NCBI GenBank assembly: GCA_031179165.1 | Contig: JAPSIC010000014.1 | Location: 1 to 34,769 of the forward strand | Direction: 5' to 3' | DNA length: 34,769 nt | Origin: Brevibacterium sp. | GTDB taxonomy: Bacteria > Actinomycetota > Actinomycetes > Actinomycetales > Brevibacteriaceae | Part shown: positions 1 to 8,115 of the stretch, piece by piece | How positions within the stretch are numbered: position 1 is the stretch's first letter | Layout of the letters: every line of letters starts with the position of its first letter | Position numbers and translations under genes: made by a program | Notes under the pieces: model-generated | The model's database searches: none | Told to the model about the DNA's origin: nothing | What the model saw: only the letters and a program-made list of their open reading frames with translations

Positions 1-352
1 CGACCTTGGGGAGGGACTTCGTCTCCGCCTTGAGGGTCTCGGTCTGCGCCGACGAGGGGGAGACTCCGCGGGAGTTCTCCCGGGCGGTGAGGTCGCCTCC
101 GGACTTCGCCGGGGTCGGGCCCTGCGCCGCCTTGGGCTGCGGGGCGGATGACCCCCGGTTGTCTGCGGCGGCTGACCCGTTGTCTGCAGTTCTTCCTGCT
201 TCTCCGCCGCTCTTCTCGTACTTGTCGAAGAACGGCCACCAGGACTCATCGACTGAGTTCTTGTCGGATTTGTACTGTTCGTACAATTCCTCGACCAACC
301 ACTCGTTCGAGCCGAAGTCGTCGATGGTGCGGTTCGGAGTATTGACGGACAC
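1..352 (-). CDS. kgd: Multifunctional 2-oxoglutarate dehydrogenase/decarboxylase E1 (Kgd/OdhA type), N-terminal part
   Basis: The minus strand from GTG at 352-350 gives about 117 residues that continue off the left edge. Near the N-terminus is a stretch reading FGSNEWLVEELYEQYK, then SVDESWWPFF. This is the conserved entry helix of actinobacterial Kgd/OdhA, the protein that decarboxylates 2-oxoglutarate with thiamine diphosphate and also carries an E2-like acyltransferase domain. After it comes a low-complexity Ala/Pro/Ser/Lys linker, as usual before the acyltransferase domain. An in-frame TAG lies just upstream of the GTG, so the start cannot lie farther upstream. A weak AGGAAG lies about 15 nt upstream. 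The gene is divergent from guaB1 across about 100 bp. The catalytic domains are outside the window, so the assignment rests on the N-terminal signature only. Confidence 0.85.
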   Translation of the reverse strand, partial: MSVNTPNRTIDDFGSNEWLVEELYEQYKSDKNSVDESWWPFFDKYEKSGGEAGRTADNGSAAADNRGSSAPQPKAAQGPTPAKSGGDLTARENSRGVSPSSAQTETLKAETKSLPKV

Positions 353-413
353 GGCGTTGATCGCCTACTTCCTGATTCAAGGATCTGATACTGAAACGAC
401 ACCACCAGCCTAA

Positions 414-1913
<1,500 letters not shown>

Positions 1914-1922
1914 GCCGTGCAG

Positions 1923-1951
1923 TTGGTCACTCATGCATGACTTGGTAAAAT
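1923..1951 (+). promoter_or_regulatory. Sigma-A-type promoter for a leaderless mini-ORF
   Basis: TTGGTC (1923-1928), a 17-bp spacer, and TAAAAT (1946-1951). The ATG of the mini-ORF lies 6 nt after the -10 element, which puts the expected transcription start on its first base. No Shine-Dalgarno sequence can exist on such a transcript. Confidence 0.6.
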
Positions 1952-1957
1952 CACGTC

Positions 1958-2071
1958 ATGCCCAGTGACAGTCCCAGCCGGCGGGAAGCCGGCGCCCCAG
2001 ACGATGACCCCCACCCCGTGCGGGGACGTCGACCACATCTCCTCGCCCCGAAGGGTGGGGACCGTCACTGA
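1958..2071 (+). CDS. 37-codon leaderless mini-ORF coupled to the CNNM/CorC gene
   Basis: ATG at 1958 opens a 37-codon frame rich in Arg, Pro, Asp and His, which stops at TGA 2069-2071. The last base of the stop is the A of the next gene's ATG (TGATG overlap). A good promoter ends 6 nt upstream of its ATG, so ribosomes would begin on the bare 5' end of the mRNA and reach the downstream start by termination-reinitiation. Third-position GC is only about two thirds, lower than in neighbouring genes. It may therefore be a regulatory leader rather than a selected protein. I recognise no homologue. It could be a chance frame; conservation of its length and overlap in relatives would decide. Confidence 0.45.
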   Translation: MPSDSPSRREAGAPDDDPHPVRGRRPHLLAPKGGDRH

Positions 2072-3396
2072 TGGAATGGCTGTTCCTCGCCCTCGCCCTC
2101 GTCCTCATCGGGGGGACCGGCGTCTTCGTCGCCGCCGAGTTCTCCCTCCTCACCCTTGACCGTCACACGGCCGACCAGGCCGTGGAGAACGGCGTTGTCG
2201 GCGCGAAGACGCTGCGCCGCTCGATGGCCCACCTGTCCACCCAGCTCTCGGCCGCGCAGGTCGGCATCACCATCACCACGCTGCTCACCGGCTATCTCAT
2301 GGAGCCGTCCCTGGGGGCGCTGCTGGCCCCGGTGTTCGAGGCCTGGGGACTGTCGCAGGGACTGTCGGCGCCGCTGGCGCTGACGATCGCGCTGATCGTC
2401 TCCACCGTGCTGTCGATGATCATCGGGGAACTGGTCCCGAAGAACCTCGCGATCGCCGTGCCCCTGGGCACCGGTCGGATCGCGGCCCCGATGCAGTACG
2501 CGTTCTCCATCGTCTTCAAGCCCGTCATCGTCACCCTCAACGGGACGGCCAACAAGATCCTCAAGTCGATGGGCATCGAACCCCAGGAGGAGGGGTCGGT
2601 CGGCCGCTCGCCCGAGGAGCTGACGTCCCTCGTGCGCCACTCCGCCGAGGAGGGGATGCTCGACGCGCAGACCGCCGGACTGCTGGAGCGGACCCTGAGC
2701 TTCTCCGAACGCAGCGCGGAGGACGTGATGACACCGCGGACCCGGATGTCCTCGGTGACGAAGGACACCACCGCCCGCCAGATCATCGAACAGGCGCGTG
2801 AGACCGGCTACTCGCGCTTCCCCGTCGCCGGCGAGGACAAGGACCACATCCTCGGCGTCGTCCACGTCAAACAGGCCTTCGCGGTGCCGCTGCCCAACCG
2901 TGATGACGCCTACGCGGGCGGACTGATGACCGAGGTGACCGAGATCCCCGAGACCATGCGACTCGATCCGCTTCTCATGGAGCTGCGCGCCAAGGGCATG
3001 CAGATGGCCGTCGTCGTCGACGAGTTCGGCGGCACCGCCGGCGTGGTCACCCTCGAGGACGTCGTCGAAGAGCTCGTGGGGGAGGTCGCCGACGAACACG
3101 ACCGGATGCGGGTCGCTGCCCGGCCGGCTCGGGATGGGACCTGGATCGTGCCCGGGCAGCTGCGCCCCGACGAGGTGTCGGCGACGATCGGGCTGACGAT
3201 CCCCGAGGACTCCGACTACGAGACCCTGGCCGGTTTCGTGCTGATGGAGCTCGGCCGGATCCCCGTGCCCGGGGACGAGGTCCGGACCGACGGCGCCCTC
3301 ATCCGCGTCGAGAGGATGCACGGCCGCCGGATCGAACGACTGCGCGTCGCGCTCGACGCGGCCCCGACGAGCGACCAGGGAGGTGAGCAGCGATGA
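2071..3396 (+). CDS. CNNM/CorC-HlyC family membrane protein (DUF21 + CBS pair + CorC domain)
   Basis: 441 residues. Residues 1 to about 185 are the CNNM (DUF21) transmembrane domain, with FVAAEFSLLTLDR near the N-terminus and IIGELVPKN in the middle. A CBS pair follows from about 215 (VMTPRTRMS) to 335 (DEFGGTAGVVTLEDVVEELVG). A CorC_HlyC accessory domain lies at about 350-430. The family is linked to divalent cation (Mg/Co) transport or homeostasis; older 'hemolysin' labels are historical. The start is ATG 2071, with GGTGGGG about 10 nt upstream and the preceding mini-ORF's stop overlapping it. Its stop overlaps the next gene by ATGA, so the two paralogues are translationally coupled. Confidence 0.88.
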   Translation: MEWLFLALALVLIGGTGVFVAAEFSLLTLDRHTADQAVENGVVGAKTLRRSMAHLSTQLSAAQVGITITTLLTGYLMEPSLGALLAPVFEAWGLSQGLSAPLALTIALIVSTVLSMIIGELVPKNLAIAVPLGTGRIAAPMQYAFSIVFKPVIVTLNGTANKILKSMGIEPQEEGSVGRSPEELTSLVRHSAEEGMLDAQTAGLLERTLSFSERSAEDVMTPRTRMSSVTKDTTARQIIEQARETGYSRFPVAGEDKDHILGVVHVKQAFAVPLPNRDDAYAGGLMTEVTEIPETMRLDPLLMELRAKGMQMAVVVDEFGGTAGVVTLEDVVEELVGEVADEHDRMRVAARPARDGTWIVPGQLRPDEVSATIGLTIPEDSDYETLAGFVLMELGRIPVPGDEVRTDGALIRVERMHGRRIERLRVALDAAPTSDQGGEQR

Positions 3397-4448
3397 GCGC
3401 CGACTGGTTCGGGCTGATCTGGCTCGTCATCCTGCTCCTGGGCAATTCGTTCTTCGTCGCCGCCGAGTTCGCCGTCGTCGCGGCCAAACGCTCGCAGATC
3501 GAACCGCATGCCCAATCCGGCTCCGCTGCGGCCAGGACCGCCCTGTACGCGATGGAGCATGTGTCGCTGATGCTGGCGATCTGCCAGCTCGGCATCACCG
3601 TGTGCTCCCTGCTGCTGGGCAACGTCGCGGAACCGGCGATCCATCATCTTCTCGTCGGTCCGCTCGAGGGTCTGGGGATCCCCGCCGCCCTGTCGTCGAC
3701 GATCTCCTTCATCCTCGCGCTCGGCGTCGTGACCTATCTCCACGTCGTCATCGGGGAGATGGTGCCGAAGAACATCGCCCTGGCCACCTCGACCCGGGCC
3801 GTGATGCTGCTCGCGCCGCCGCTGGTGTTCCTGTCGCGGATGTTCGGGTTCGTCATCAGGCCGCTCAACGGACTGGCGAACTCGATCCTGCGCCTGATGA
3901 AGGTCGAGCCGCGAGACGAGGTCAACGAGGCCTTCACGATCGAGCAGGTCGAGTCGATCGTCGCCGAGTCCAAGCGGGAGGGGCTGCTCAACGACGACAC
4001 GGGACTGCTCAAGGGAGCCCTGGAGTTCAGCGACAAGACCGCCGCCGACATCATGGTCCCGATGGCGGACCTGATCACCATCTCCGCCCAGGTCACGCCC
4101 GAGGAACTGGCCACCCTGGTGGGCAGGACCGGGTTCTCCCGCTACTTCGTCGTCGATGCCGACGGGTACCCCGAGGAGTACCTGCACATCAAGGACGTGC
4201 TCTACGCCGACAGCGGGGCCGAGCACACCGCGCCCGTGCCGGCCAAGCGGTTCCGTCCGCTGTTCACGGTGATGGCCGACGACGAGGTGGAGGAGGCCCT
4301 GGCCCAGATGCAGAGGGTCGGCATCCACGTCGCCCGGGTCATCTCCGCCGACGAGAGGATCCTCGGAGTGCTGTTCCTCGAGGACGTGCTGGAGGAGCTC
4401 GTCGGCGAGGTCCAGGACGCCATGCAGAGGCAACGGCACGAGCGCTGA
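3393..4448 (+). CDS. CNNM/CorC family membrane protein lacking the C-terminal CorC domain
   Basis: 351 residues, start ATG 3393 overlapping the upstream stop (ATGA), with GGAGGTGAGC as ribosome-binding site. It is a paralogue of the preceding protein: an N-terminal CNNM membrane domain (FFVAAEFAVVAAKRS, VVIGEMVPKN) and a CBS pair ending in FLEDVLEELVGEV. It stops right after the second CBS motif, so the CorC_HlyC domain present in the upstream partner is absent. Coupled long and short paralogues suggest a hetero-oligomer, since CNNM proteins are dimers. That is inference. The cation substrate is not known from the sequence. Confidence 0.86.
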   Translation: MSADWFGLIWLVILLLGNSFFVAAEFAVVAAKRSQIEPHAQSGSAAARTALYAMEHVSLMLAICQLGITVCSLLLGNVAEPAIHHLLVGPLEGLGIPAALSSTISFILALGVVTYLHVVIGEMVPKNIALATSTRAVMLLAPPLVFLSRMFGFVIRPLNGLANSILRLMKVEPRDEVNEAFTIEQVESIVAESKREGLLNDDTGLLKGALEFSDKTAADIMVPMADLITISAQVTPEELATLVGRTGFSRYFVVDADGYPEEYLHIKDVLYADSGAEHTAPVPAKRFRPLFTVMADDEVEEALAQMQRVGIHVARVISADERILGVLFLEDVLEELVGEVQDAMQRQRHER

Positions 4449-4514
4449 CCCGGGAGCCTCGGAGCGAACAAGGCGCCCTGTGCCGTGACCTTGCCCACAT
4501 CGGCGAAATCCCGG

Positions 4515-4530
4515 TGTGAGGCAGGTCACG
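4515..4530 (+). promoter_or_regulatory. Candidate CRP/GlxR-type operator
   Basis: TGTGA-GGCAGG-TCACG at 4515-4530 matches 9 of the 10 conserved positions of the CRP/GlxR consensus TGTGA-N6-TCACA. It lies about 180 bp upstream of the predicted transcription start of the carboxypeptidase gene. In corynebacteria GlxR controls several cell-wall lytic genes. Binding is not shown. Confidence 0.4.
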
Positions 4531-4546
4531 GAAATGCGCCGGAATT

Positions 4547-4562
4547 GTAACGACCGATAACG
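4547..4562 (+). promoter_or_regulatory. TAACG direct repeat, possible MtrA-type response regulator box
   Basis: GTAACGACCGATAACG contains two TAACG pentamers starting 10 bp apart, i.e. on the same helix face. A second pair, TAACG-TGGT-CGTTA, is inverted at 4673-4686 inside the promoter spacer. GTAAC-type direct repeats are the motif reported for the actinobacterial MtrA regulator, which controls cell-wall hydrolases. The link is inferred from the motif and the gene's function. Confidence 0.35.
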
Positions 4563-4662
4563 AATCGGGAGACCCATGACACGTCCCAGGGGTCTCCGAC
4601 ACGCCATGTGCGACACGTTCGTGATTGTCCGCGCTGGTGGCGGCGTCAGTGTGAACGAAAAG

Positions 4663-4690
4663 TGACATTATGTAACGTGGTCGTTATAGT
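4663..4690 (+). promoter_or_regulatory. Promoter of the VanY-type carboxypeptidase gene
   Basis: TGACAT (4663-4668), a 16-bp spacer, and TATAGT (4685-4690). The predicted start near 4697 leaves a leader of about 60 nt. The inverted TAACG pair (4673-4686) covers the spacer and touches the -10, so a bound regulator would interfere with or reposition polymerase. Confidence 0.5.
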
Positions 4691-4709
4691 GTTGTGACAT
4701 AAGGTTTTT

Positions 4710-4732
4710 GGGCGCCGGGATCCTCGGCGCCC
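4710..4732 (+). other. Leader hairpin in the 5' UTR of the carboxypeptidase gene
   Basis: GGGCGCCG (4710-4717) pairs perfectly with CGGCGCCC (4725-4732) around a 7-nt loop containing GGATCC. There is no T-run after it, so it is not a classic terminator. It ends 27 nt before the ATG and could stabilise the message or modulate initiation. Confidence 0.5.
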
Positions 4733-4759
4733 GAAGTACGGACAACAGTACGGAGTGAT

Positions 4760-5779
4760 ATGTCGAGTGATTCCTCGACCGCAGTGGCGCCGGTCCGCCG
4801 TCGCGATCTGCGCAGACAGCACGCCTCCTCCCGCGTCACCCTGACCAGCCCCCGGCCGACTGCGACAGCGGTGTCGCAGGTCCCGGCAGCGTCGGACTCG
4901 GCCTCCGTCACCGCGACCCTGTCTCCGCGTCGTGCCGCGATGGCCGCCGAGGCTCGGGCCGCCGCCGGCTCGCCCCGTCGTGAGGCGATGGCTCGGCAGG
5001 CCGTGACCGAGGACGGCTGGACGGGTGCGGCCATGGCGTCGTCGGGCGGCCGCGGCTCCGACGGCGCCCTGCTGCGTTCGGTCCGGCGCAAGCGGGCCAC
5101 CTCCATCTCCGCCCTGGCCACGGTGTCCGTCACCGGCACTGCCATCGCCGCGGTGATGATCGCCGGCAACATGGGCGGTGAGCAGGAGGTCAAGGTCGAC
5201 ACGACCGCCGCCGACTCGCAGACGAAGGCGATCAGCGCCGAGAGCGTCTCCGCGGACATCACCTCCACCGACGAGAAGACGAGCATGGCCATCGGCGCCC
5301 CGAGCGCCAAGCAGACCAAGGTCGAAGCCGCCTCTCGGGCGATCAAGAAGACCGCACTGCCCGGCTGCAGCGGTGAGGTTCCGGAGGGATCCGCCTCCAA
5401 CGGGCAGGTGCCCGAGGAGTGGCTGTGCGAGATCGGCGTCGGGGACCACAAGCTGCGCAGCGATGCCGCCGTGGCCTTCGCGAAGATGAACGCGAAGTAC
5501 AAGAAGGAGACGGGCAAGAACCTCACCGTGACGGATTCCTACCGTTCGCTCGAGGCCCAGGTCTCCGTGGCGTCCCGCAAGCCCGGATTCGCCGCTCGGC
5601 CCGGAACCTCGAACCACGGGTGGGGAATCGCCGTCGACCTCGACACGGCTCAGTACGACTGGCTCGAGGCGAATGCCGGCGAGTTCGGCTGGGAGAACCC
5701 GGACTGGGCGAAGCGCAACTCCTACGAGCTCTGGCACTGGGAGTACGTGCCGGGCCGCAAGGACATGAAGGGCGCCTGA
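4760..5779 (+). CDS. Membrane-anchored VanY-type D-alanyl-D-alanine carboxypeptidase (peptidase M15)
   Basis: 339 residues. A long Arg/Ala/Ser-rich N-terminal tail precedes one hydrophobic segment at about 117-138 (ISALATVSVTGTAIAAVMIA). The C-terminal part is a peptidase M15/VanY domain. The zinc site is recognisable as SNHGWGIAVDLD (His286, Asp293) and LWHWEYV (His326); the upstream DSYRSLEAQ motif supplies the conserved Arg. Such enzymes trim the terminal D-Ala of peptidoglycan stem peptides outside the membrane. The expected topology is N-terminus in, enzyme out. Start ATG 4760 follows ACGGAG at 7 nt. The gene stands alone, with its own promoter and a following hairpin. Confidence 0.85.
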   Translation: MSSDSSTAVAPVRRRDLRRQHASSRVTLTSPRPTATAVSQVPAASDSASVTATLSPRRAAMAAEARAAAGSPRREAMARQAVTEDGWTGAAMASSGGRGSDGALLRSVRRKRATSISALATVSVTGTAIAAVMIAGNMGGEQEVKVDTTAADSQTKAISAESVSADITSTDEKTSMAIGAPSAKQTKVEAASRAIKKTALPGCSGEVPEGSASNGQVPEEWLCEIGVGDHKLRSDAAVAFAKMNAKYKKETGKNLTVTDSYRSLEAQVSVASRKPGFAARPGTSNHGWGIAVDLDTAQYDWLEANAGEFGWENPDWAKRNSYELWHWEYVPGRKDMKGA

Positions 5780-5813
5780 GCCCCGCAAACCGCAGGGGTG
5801 CCTGCACCGAGAG

Positions 5814-5844
5814 CCGCACGTGATCCGATTCGGATCACGCGCGG
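5814..5844 (+). terminator. Hairpin terminator after the carboxypeptidase gene
   Basis: CGTGATCCG (5819-5827) and CGGATCACG (5831-5839) form a perfect 9-bp stem with an ATT loop. Four further base pairs extend it after one A/C mismatch (5814-5817 with 5841-5844). Only a weak T-rich tail (TTCCCGTTT) follows. It separates the gene from the tRNA transcription unit. Confidence 0.55.
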
Positions 5845-5873
5845 TTCCCGTTTCGGGTCCGACCGGCCTCGTT

Positions 5874-5903
5874 TTGAGTCTGGCCGCCTCCCGGTGATAG
5901 CAT
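5874..5903 (+). promoter_or_regulatory. tRNA-Arg(CCG) promoter
   Basis: TTGAGT (5874-5879), an 18-bp spacer, and TAGCAT (5898-5903). The predicted start is a few nucleotides before the mature tRNA 5' end at 5914. Confidence 0.5.
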
Positions 5904-5913
5904 TGCATCCGTT

Positions 5914-5989
5914 GCCCGCGTAGCTCAGTGGATAGAGCGTCTGCCTCCGGAGCAGAAGGTCGTAGGTTCGAATCCTGTCGCGGGCACCA
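5914..5989 (+). tRNA. tRNA-Arg (anticodon CCG)
   Basis: Full cloverleaf: acceptor GCCCGCG/CGCGGGC, D-arm GCTC...GAGC, anticodon stem TCTGC/GCAGA with loop CTCCGGA (anticodon CCG, reads CGG), T-arm GTAGG-TTCGAAT-CCTGT, discriminator A at 5986, and an encoded CCA at 5987-5989. It is transcribed alone, with a hairpin immediately downstream. Confidence 0.96.
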
Positions 5990-5994
5990 CCTGG

Positions 5995-6024
5995 CGCCGC
6001 TCACCTCAGCCGAGGTGGGCGGCG
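5995..6024 (+). terminator. Hairpin terminator of the tRNA-Arg unit
   Basis: CGCCGCTCACCTC (5995-6007) pairs with GAGGTGGGCGGCG (6012-6024) over 13 positions, including one T-G wobble, with loop AGCC. It is followed by a pyrimidine-rich TCTCTGCCTCTCC. It starts 5 nt after the CCA end. Confidence 0.6.
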
Positions 6025-6086
6025 TCTCTGCCTCTCCGCGCGACCTGCCGCGAACCCGTCCAGACCCGGATGATAGAAATGCACCC

Positions 6087-7262
6087 ATGAGATCCGCGTC
6101 GGCACCATTCCTCGTCGTGGCGGGAATCGTCGTCGCAGCATTCAACCTGCGTCCCGGGGTGACGGGGCTGTCCCCGCTGCTGGACATGATGGGCGCCGAG
6201 ATCGAGCTGGGCGCGGTCTTCCTCGCGATCATCGGGATGCTGCCCCCGCTGCTCTACGGGCTCAGCGGCTTCATCACCCCGCGCCTGGTCAATCGGCATT
6301 CGGCCATCACGATCACGCTCGCGGCGATGATCCTCATCGCCGTCGGCTCCGGCGTCCGCGCCGTCCTCGACTCACCCGGATGGTTCCTCGTCCTCAGCGT
6401 CATCGCCCTGGTCGGCATGGGCATCGGCAACGTCGTCCTGCCGCCGATCGTGAAGTCCCACTTCCCCCATCGCGTCGCCCTGATGTCGACGGTGCACGTG
6501 GGTCTGCTGCAGCTGGGCACCTTCCTGCCTCCGCTGGTGGCGGTGCCCCTGGCATCGACGTGGGGCTGGCGGGGTTCGCTGCTCGTGTGGGCCGTGTGCG
6601 CGGCCGTGGCGATCGCCGTGTGGGTCCTCATCGCGGTTCTGCGTCCTGCTCCGCGCGCCGCGGTGACCTCGACCGTCGTCGGCGGGGACGAACTGCATCG
6701 GCTGCTGCGCACCCGCCGTGGCTGGTCGCTGATGACGATGACGGGGCTGACGTCATTCAACAACTTCATCCTCTTCACCTGGCTGCCGCTGCTGCTCATC
6801 CGCTCCGGCTTCTCGGCATCCTTCGCGGGTTCGATGCTCGCGCTCGTCGCCGCGATCCCGCTCGTGCTCGGCTTCGTCCTGCCGGCCCTGGCGCAGAGGC
6901 TGCGGACGGCGGCGCCCATCGTCGTCGCCTTCTGCGTCTGCCTGGCCGCAGGCTATCTCGGACTGTGGCTTCTCCCGCAGGTCGCTCCCGTGCTCTGGAC
7001 GGTGCTGCTGGGCGTCGGGATCTCCACCTTCCCGCTGGCGCTGACGCTGATCACCCTGCGTGCCCGAGACGCCGAGGCCGCGGCGGCCCTGTCCGGCTTC
7101 GTCCAGGGTGGGGGCTACCTGCTGGCGGCGACGGGCCCGCTGATCTTCGCGTTCCTCGTCCAGAGCTCCGAGCGGCTGTGGCCGGCCTTCGCCGTGGTCC
7201 TGGCCTCGGTGGTCGTCAAGCTGCTCGTCAGCTTCTCCGCCTGCCGGCCCGGCCACATCTGA
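6087..7262 (+). CDS. MFS transporter, CynX/NimT-type
   Basis: 391 residues starting at ATG 6087 (MRSASAPFLVVAGIVVAAFNLRPG). Longer upstream readings would cover the tRNA gene and are rejected. About 12 hydrophobic segments span the length. The first helix carries FNLRPGVTGLSPLL, typical of the CynX/NimT (cyanate / 2-nitroimidazole) branch of the major facilitator superfamily. The substrate cannot be read from sequence; export of small organic anions or drugs is possible. A TAGAAA element ends 7 nt before the ATG and no Shine-Dalgarno sequence is seen, so a leaderless transcript is plausible. The gene ends 37 nt before the next start. Confidence 0.82.
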   Translation: MRSASAPFLVVAGIVVAAFNLRPGVTGLSPLLDMMGAEIELGAVFLAIIGMLPPLLYGLSGFITPRLVNRHSAITITLAAMILIAVGSGVRAVLDSPGWFLVLSVIALVGMGIGNVVLPPIVKSHFPHRVALMSTVHVGLLQLGTFLPPLVAVPLASTWGWRGSLLVWAVCAAVAIAVWVLIAVLRPAPRAAVTSTVVGGDELHRLLRTRRGWSLMTMTGLTSFNNFILFTWLPLLLIRSGFSASFAGSMLALVAAIPLVLGFVLPALAQRLRTAAPIVVAFCVCLAAGYLGLWLLPQVAPVLWTVLLGVGISTFPLALTLITLRARDAEAAAALSGFVQGGGYLLAATGPLIFAFLVQSSERLWPAFAVVLASVVVKLLVSFSACRPGHI

Positions 7263-7287
7263 TTCGCCGCGGGCAATCGCGACCGAG

Positions 7288-7293
7288 TAATCT
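7288..7293 (+). promoter_or_regulatory. -10 element of a leaderless promoter for the amino-acid operon
   Basis: TAATCT at 7288-7293 is followed by 6 nt and then the GTG at 7300, so transcription would begin on the start codon. The -35 region (TTCGCC near 7263) is weak. No attenuator-like leader precedes the operon. Confidence 0.45.
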
Positions 7294-7299
7294 GTTCTG

Positions 7300-8115
7300 G
7301 TGACCCCCGAACTTCTGCAGACCGCCCTCTCGCGCGCGCTGAGCACTGCGTGCGGCCGAGTCGTCGACCTGCCGGCAGCGGTCACGCTGACCCGCCCGAA
7401 GACCCGCGGTCAGGGGGACTGGACCTCGAACATCGCACTGCAGGCCGCCGCCCTCGTCGGCGCCGATGCGCGCGAGCTGGCGGCCGCCATCGCGGCACGG
7501 CTTCGGACCGAACCGGGAGTCGACGGGGCCTCGGTCTCCGGACCCGGCTTCGTCAACGTCTCACTCGACGCATCGGCCGGAGCTCGCCTCGCCGCCGCGA
7601 TCGTCGCCGCCGGCGACGACTACGGTCGCCCCGCGCCGGATCCTGCCACTGCCGACCACGCGACTGCCGACAGTGCCGCTCAGGCCGGTGCGACGGCCCC
7701 CGGTGCGACGCAGGCTCACCCCGTGCCCGGGCTCGACTCGATCCGGTACGCCCATGCCCGCGCCATGCGCATCGACCGCCTCGCCTCGGCCGCGGGGGTC
7801 GATAGGTTCGCCCCTGCGGTCCCGACCAACGCGGATGACCCGAGCAGCGCTGCGGTCCCGAGCACTGCCGAGGCCGTCCTGCTCACGGCACTGACCGACT
7901 TCCCGCGCGCGGCCGCGCAGGGCAGACTCGTCGGCCACCTGCCCGAGGTGGCGGAGGCGTTCCATCGCTGGGCCGACGCCCACCCCGTGACCCCGACCGT
8001 GGACGAGCAGATCACCGCCGTCCACGCAGGCCGGCTGACGCTCAACCGCGCTGCTGCGGTCGTGCTGAGAAACGGACTTCGACTGCTGGGCGAGACCGCC
8101 CCGGAGAGGATGTAA
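7300..8115 (+). CDS. ArgS-like protein: arginyl-tRNA synthetase N-domain + DALR anticodon-binding domain, no catalytic core
   Basis: 271 residues from GTG 7300. Residues 1 to about 90 match the ArgS N-terminal additional domain (GDWTSNIALQAA, GPGFVNVSLD). Residues from about 145 to the end match the ArgS C-terminal DALR domain (YAHARAMRIDRLASAAG, LTDFPRAAA, VAEAFHRWAD, and the final NGLRLLGETAPERM). The roughly 350-residue Rossmann core with HIGH and KMSKS-type motifs is missing. In its place is a linker rich in Ala, Thr, Asp and Pro at about 105-140. It cannot aminoacylate, but both tRNA-contacting parts are kept. Its stop overlaps the lysA start (TAATG); argS normally sits here in many actinobacteria. 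Both domain ends are intact and in frame, so it looks like a maintained gene rather than a decaying pseudogene. Its function is unknown. Confidence 0.82.
   Translation: MTPELLQTALSRALSTACGRVVDLPAAVTLTRPKTRGQGDWTSNIALQAAALVGADARELAAAIAARLRTEPGVDGASVSGPGFVNVSLDASAGARLAAAIVAAGDDYGRPAPDPATADHATADSAAQAGATAPGATQAHPVPGLDSIRYAHARAMRIDRLASAAGVDRFAPAVPTNADDPSSAAVPSTAEAVLLTALTDFPRAAAQGRLVGHLPEVAEAFHRWADAHPVTPTVDEQITAVHAGRLTLNRAAAVVLRNGLRLLGETAPERM

Larger units (their letters stand above)
4449..4759 (+). other. 311-bp regulatory intergenic region upstream of the VanY-type gene
   Basis: No coding sequence is supported here. The stretch holds a CRP/GlxR-like half-site pair (4515-4530), repeated TAACG boxes (4547-4562 and 4673-4686), a promoter (4663-4690) and a leader hairpin (4710-4732), each listed separately. 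The length and density of sites suggest that transcription of the cell-wall hydrolase gene is controlled by several inputs. Confidence 0.6.

Noticed and set aside
4449-4759. c-di-AMP (ydaO) riboswitch, common before actinobacterial wall hydrolases
   Set aside because: I could not find the conserved core elements; the predicted leader is only about 60 nt.
5928-6086. Longer N-terminus for the MFS gene
   Set aside because: It would translate the tRNA-Arg gene and its terminator; the ATG at 6087 fits the family start.
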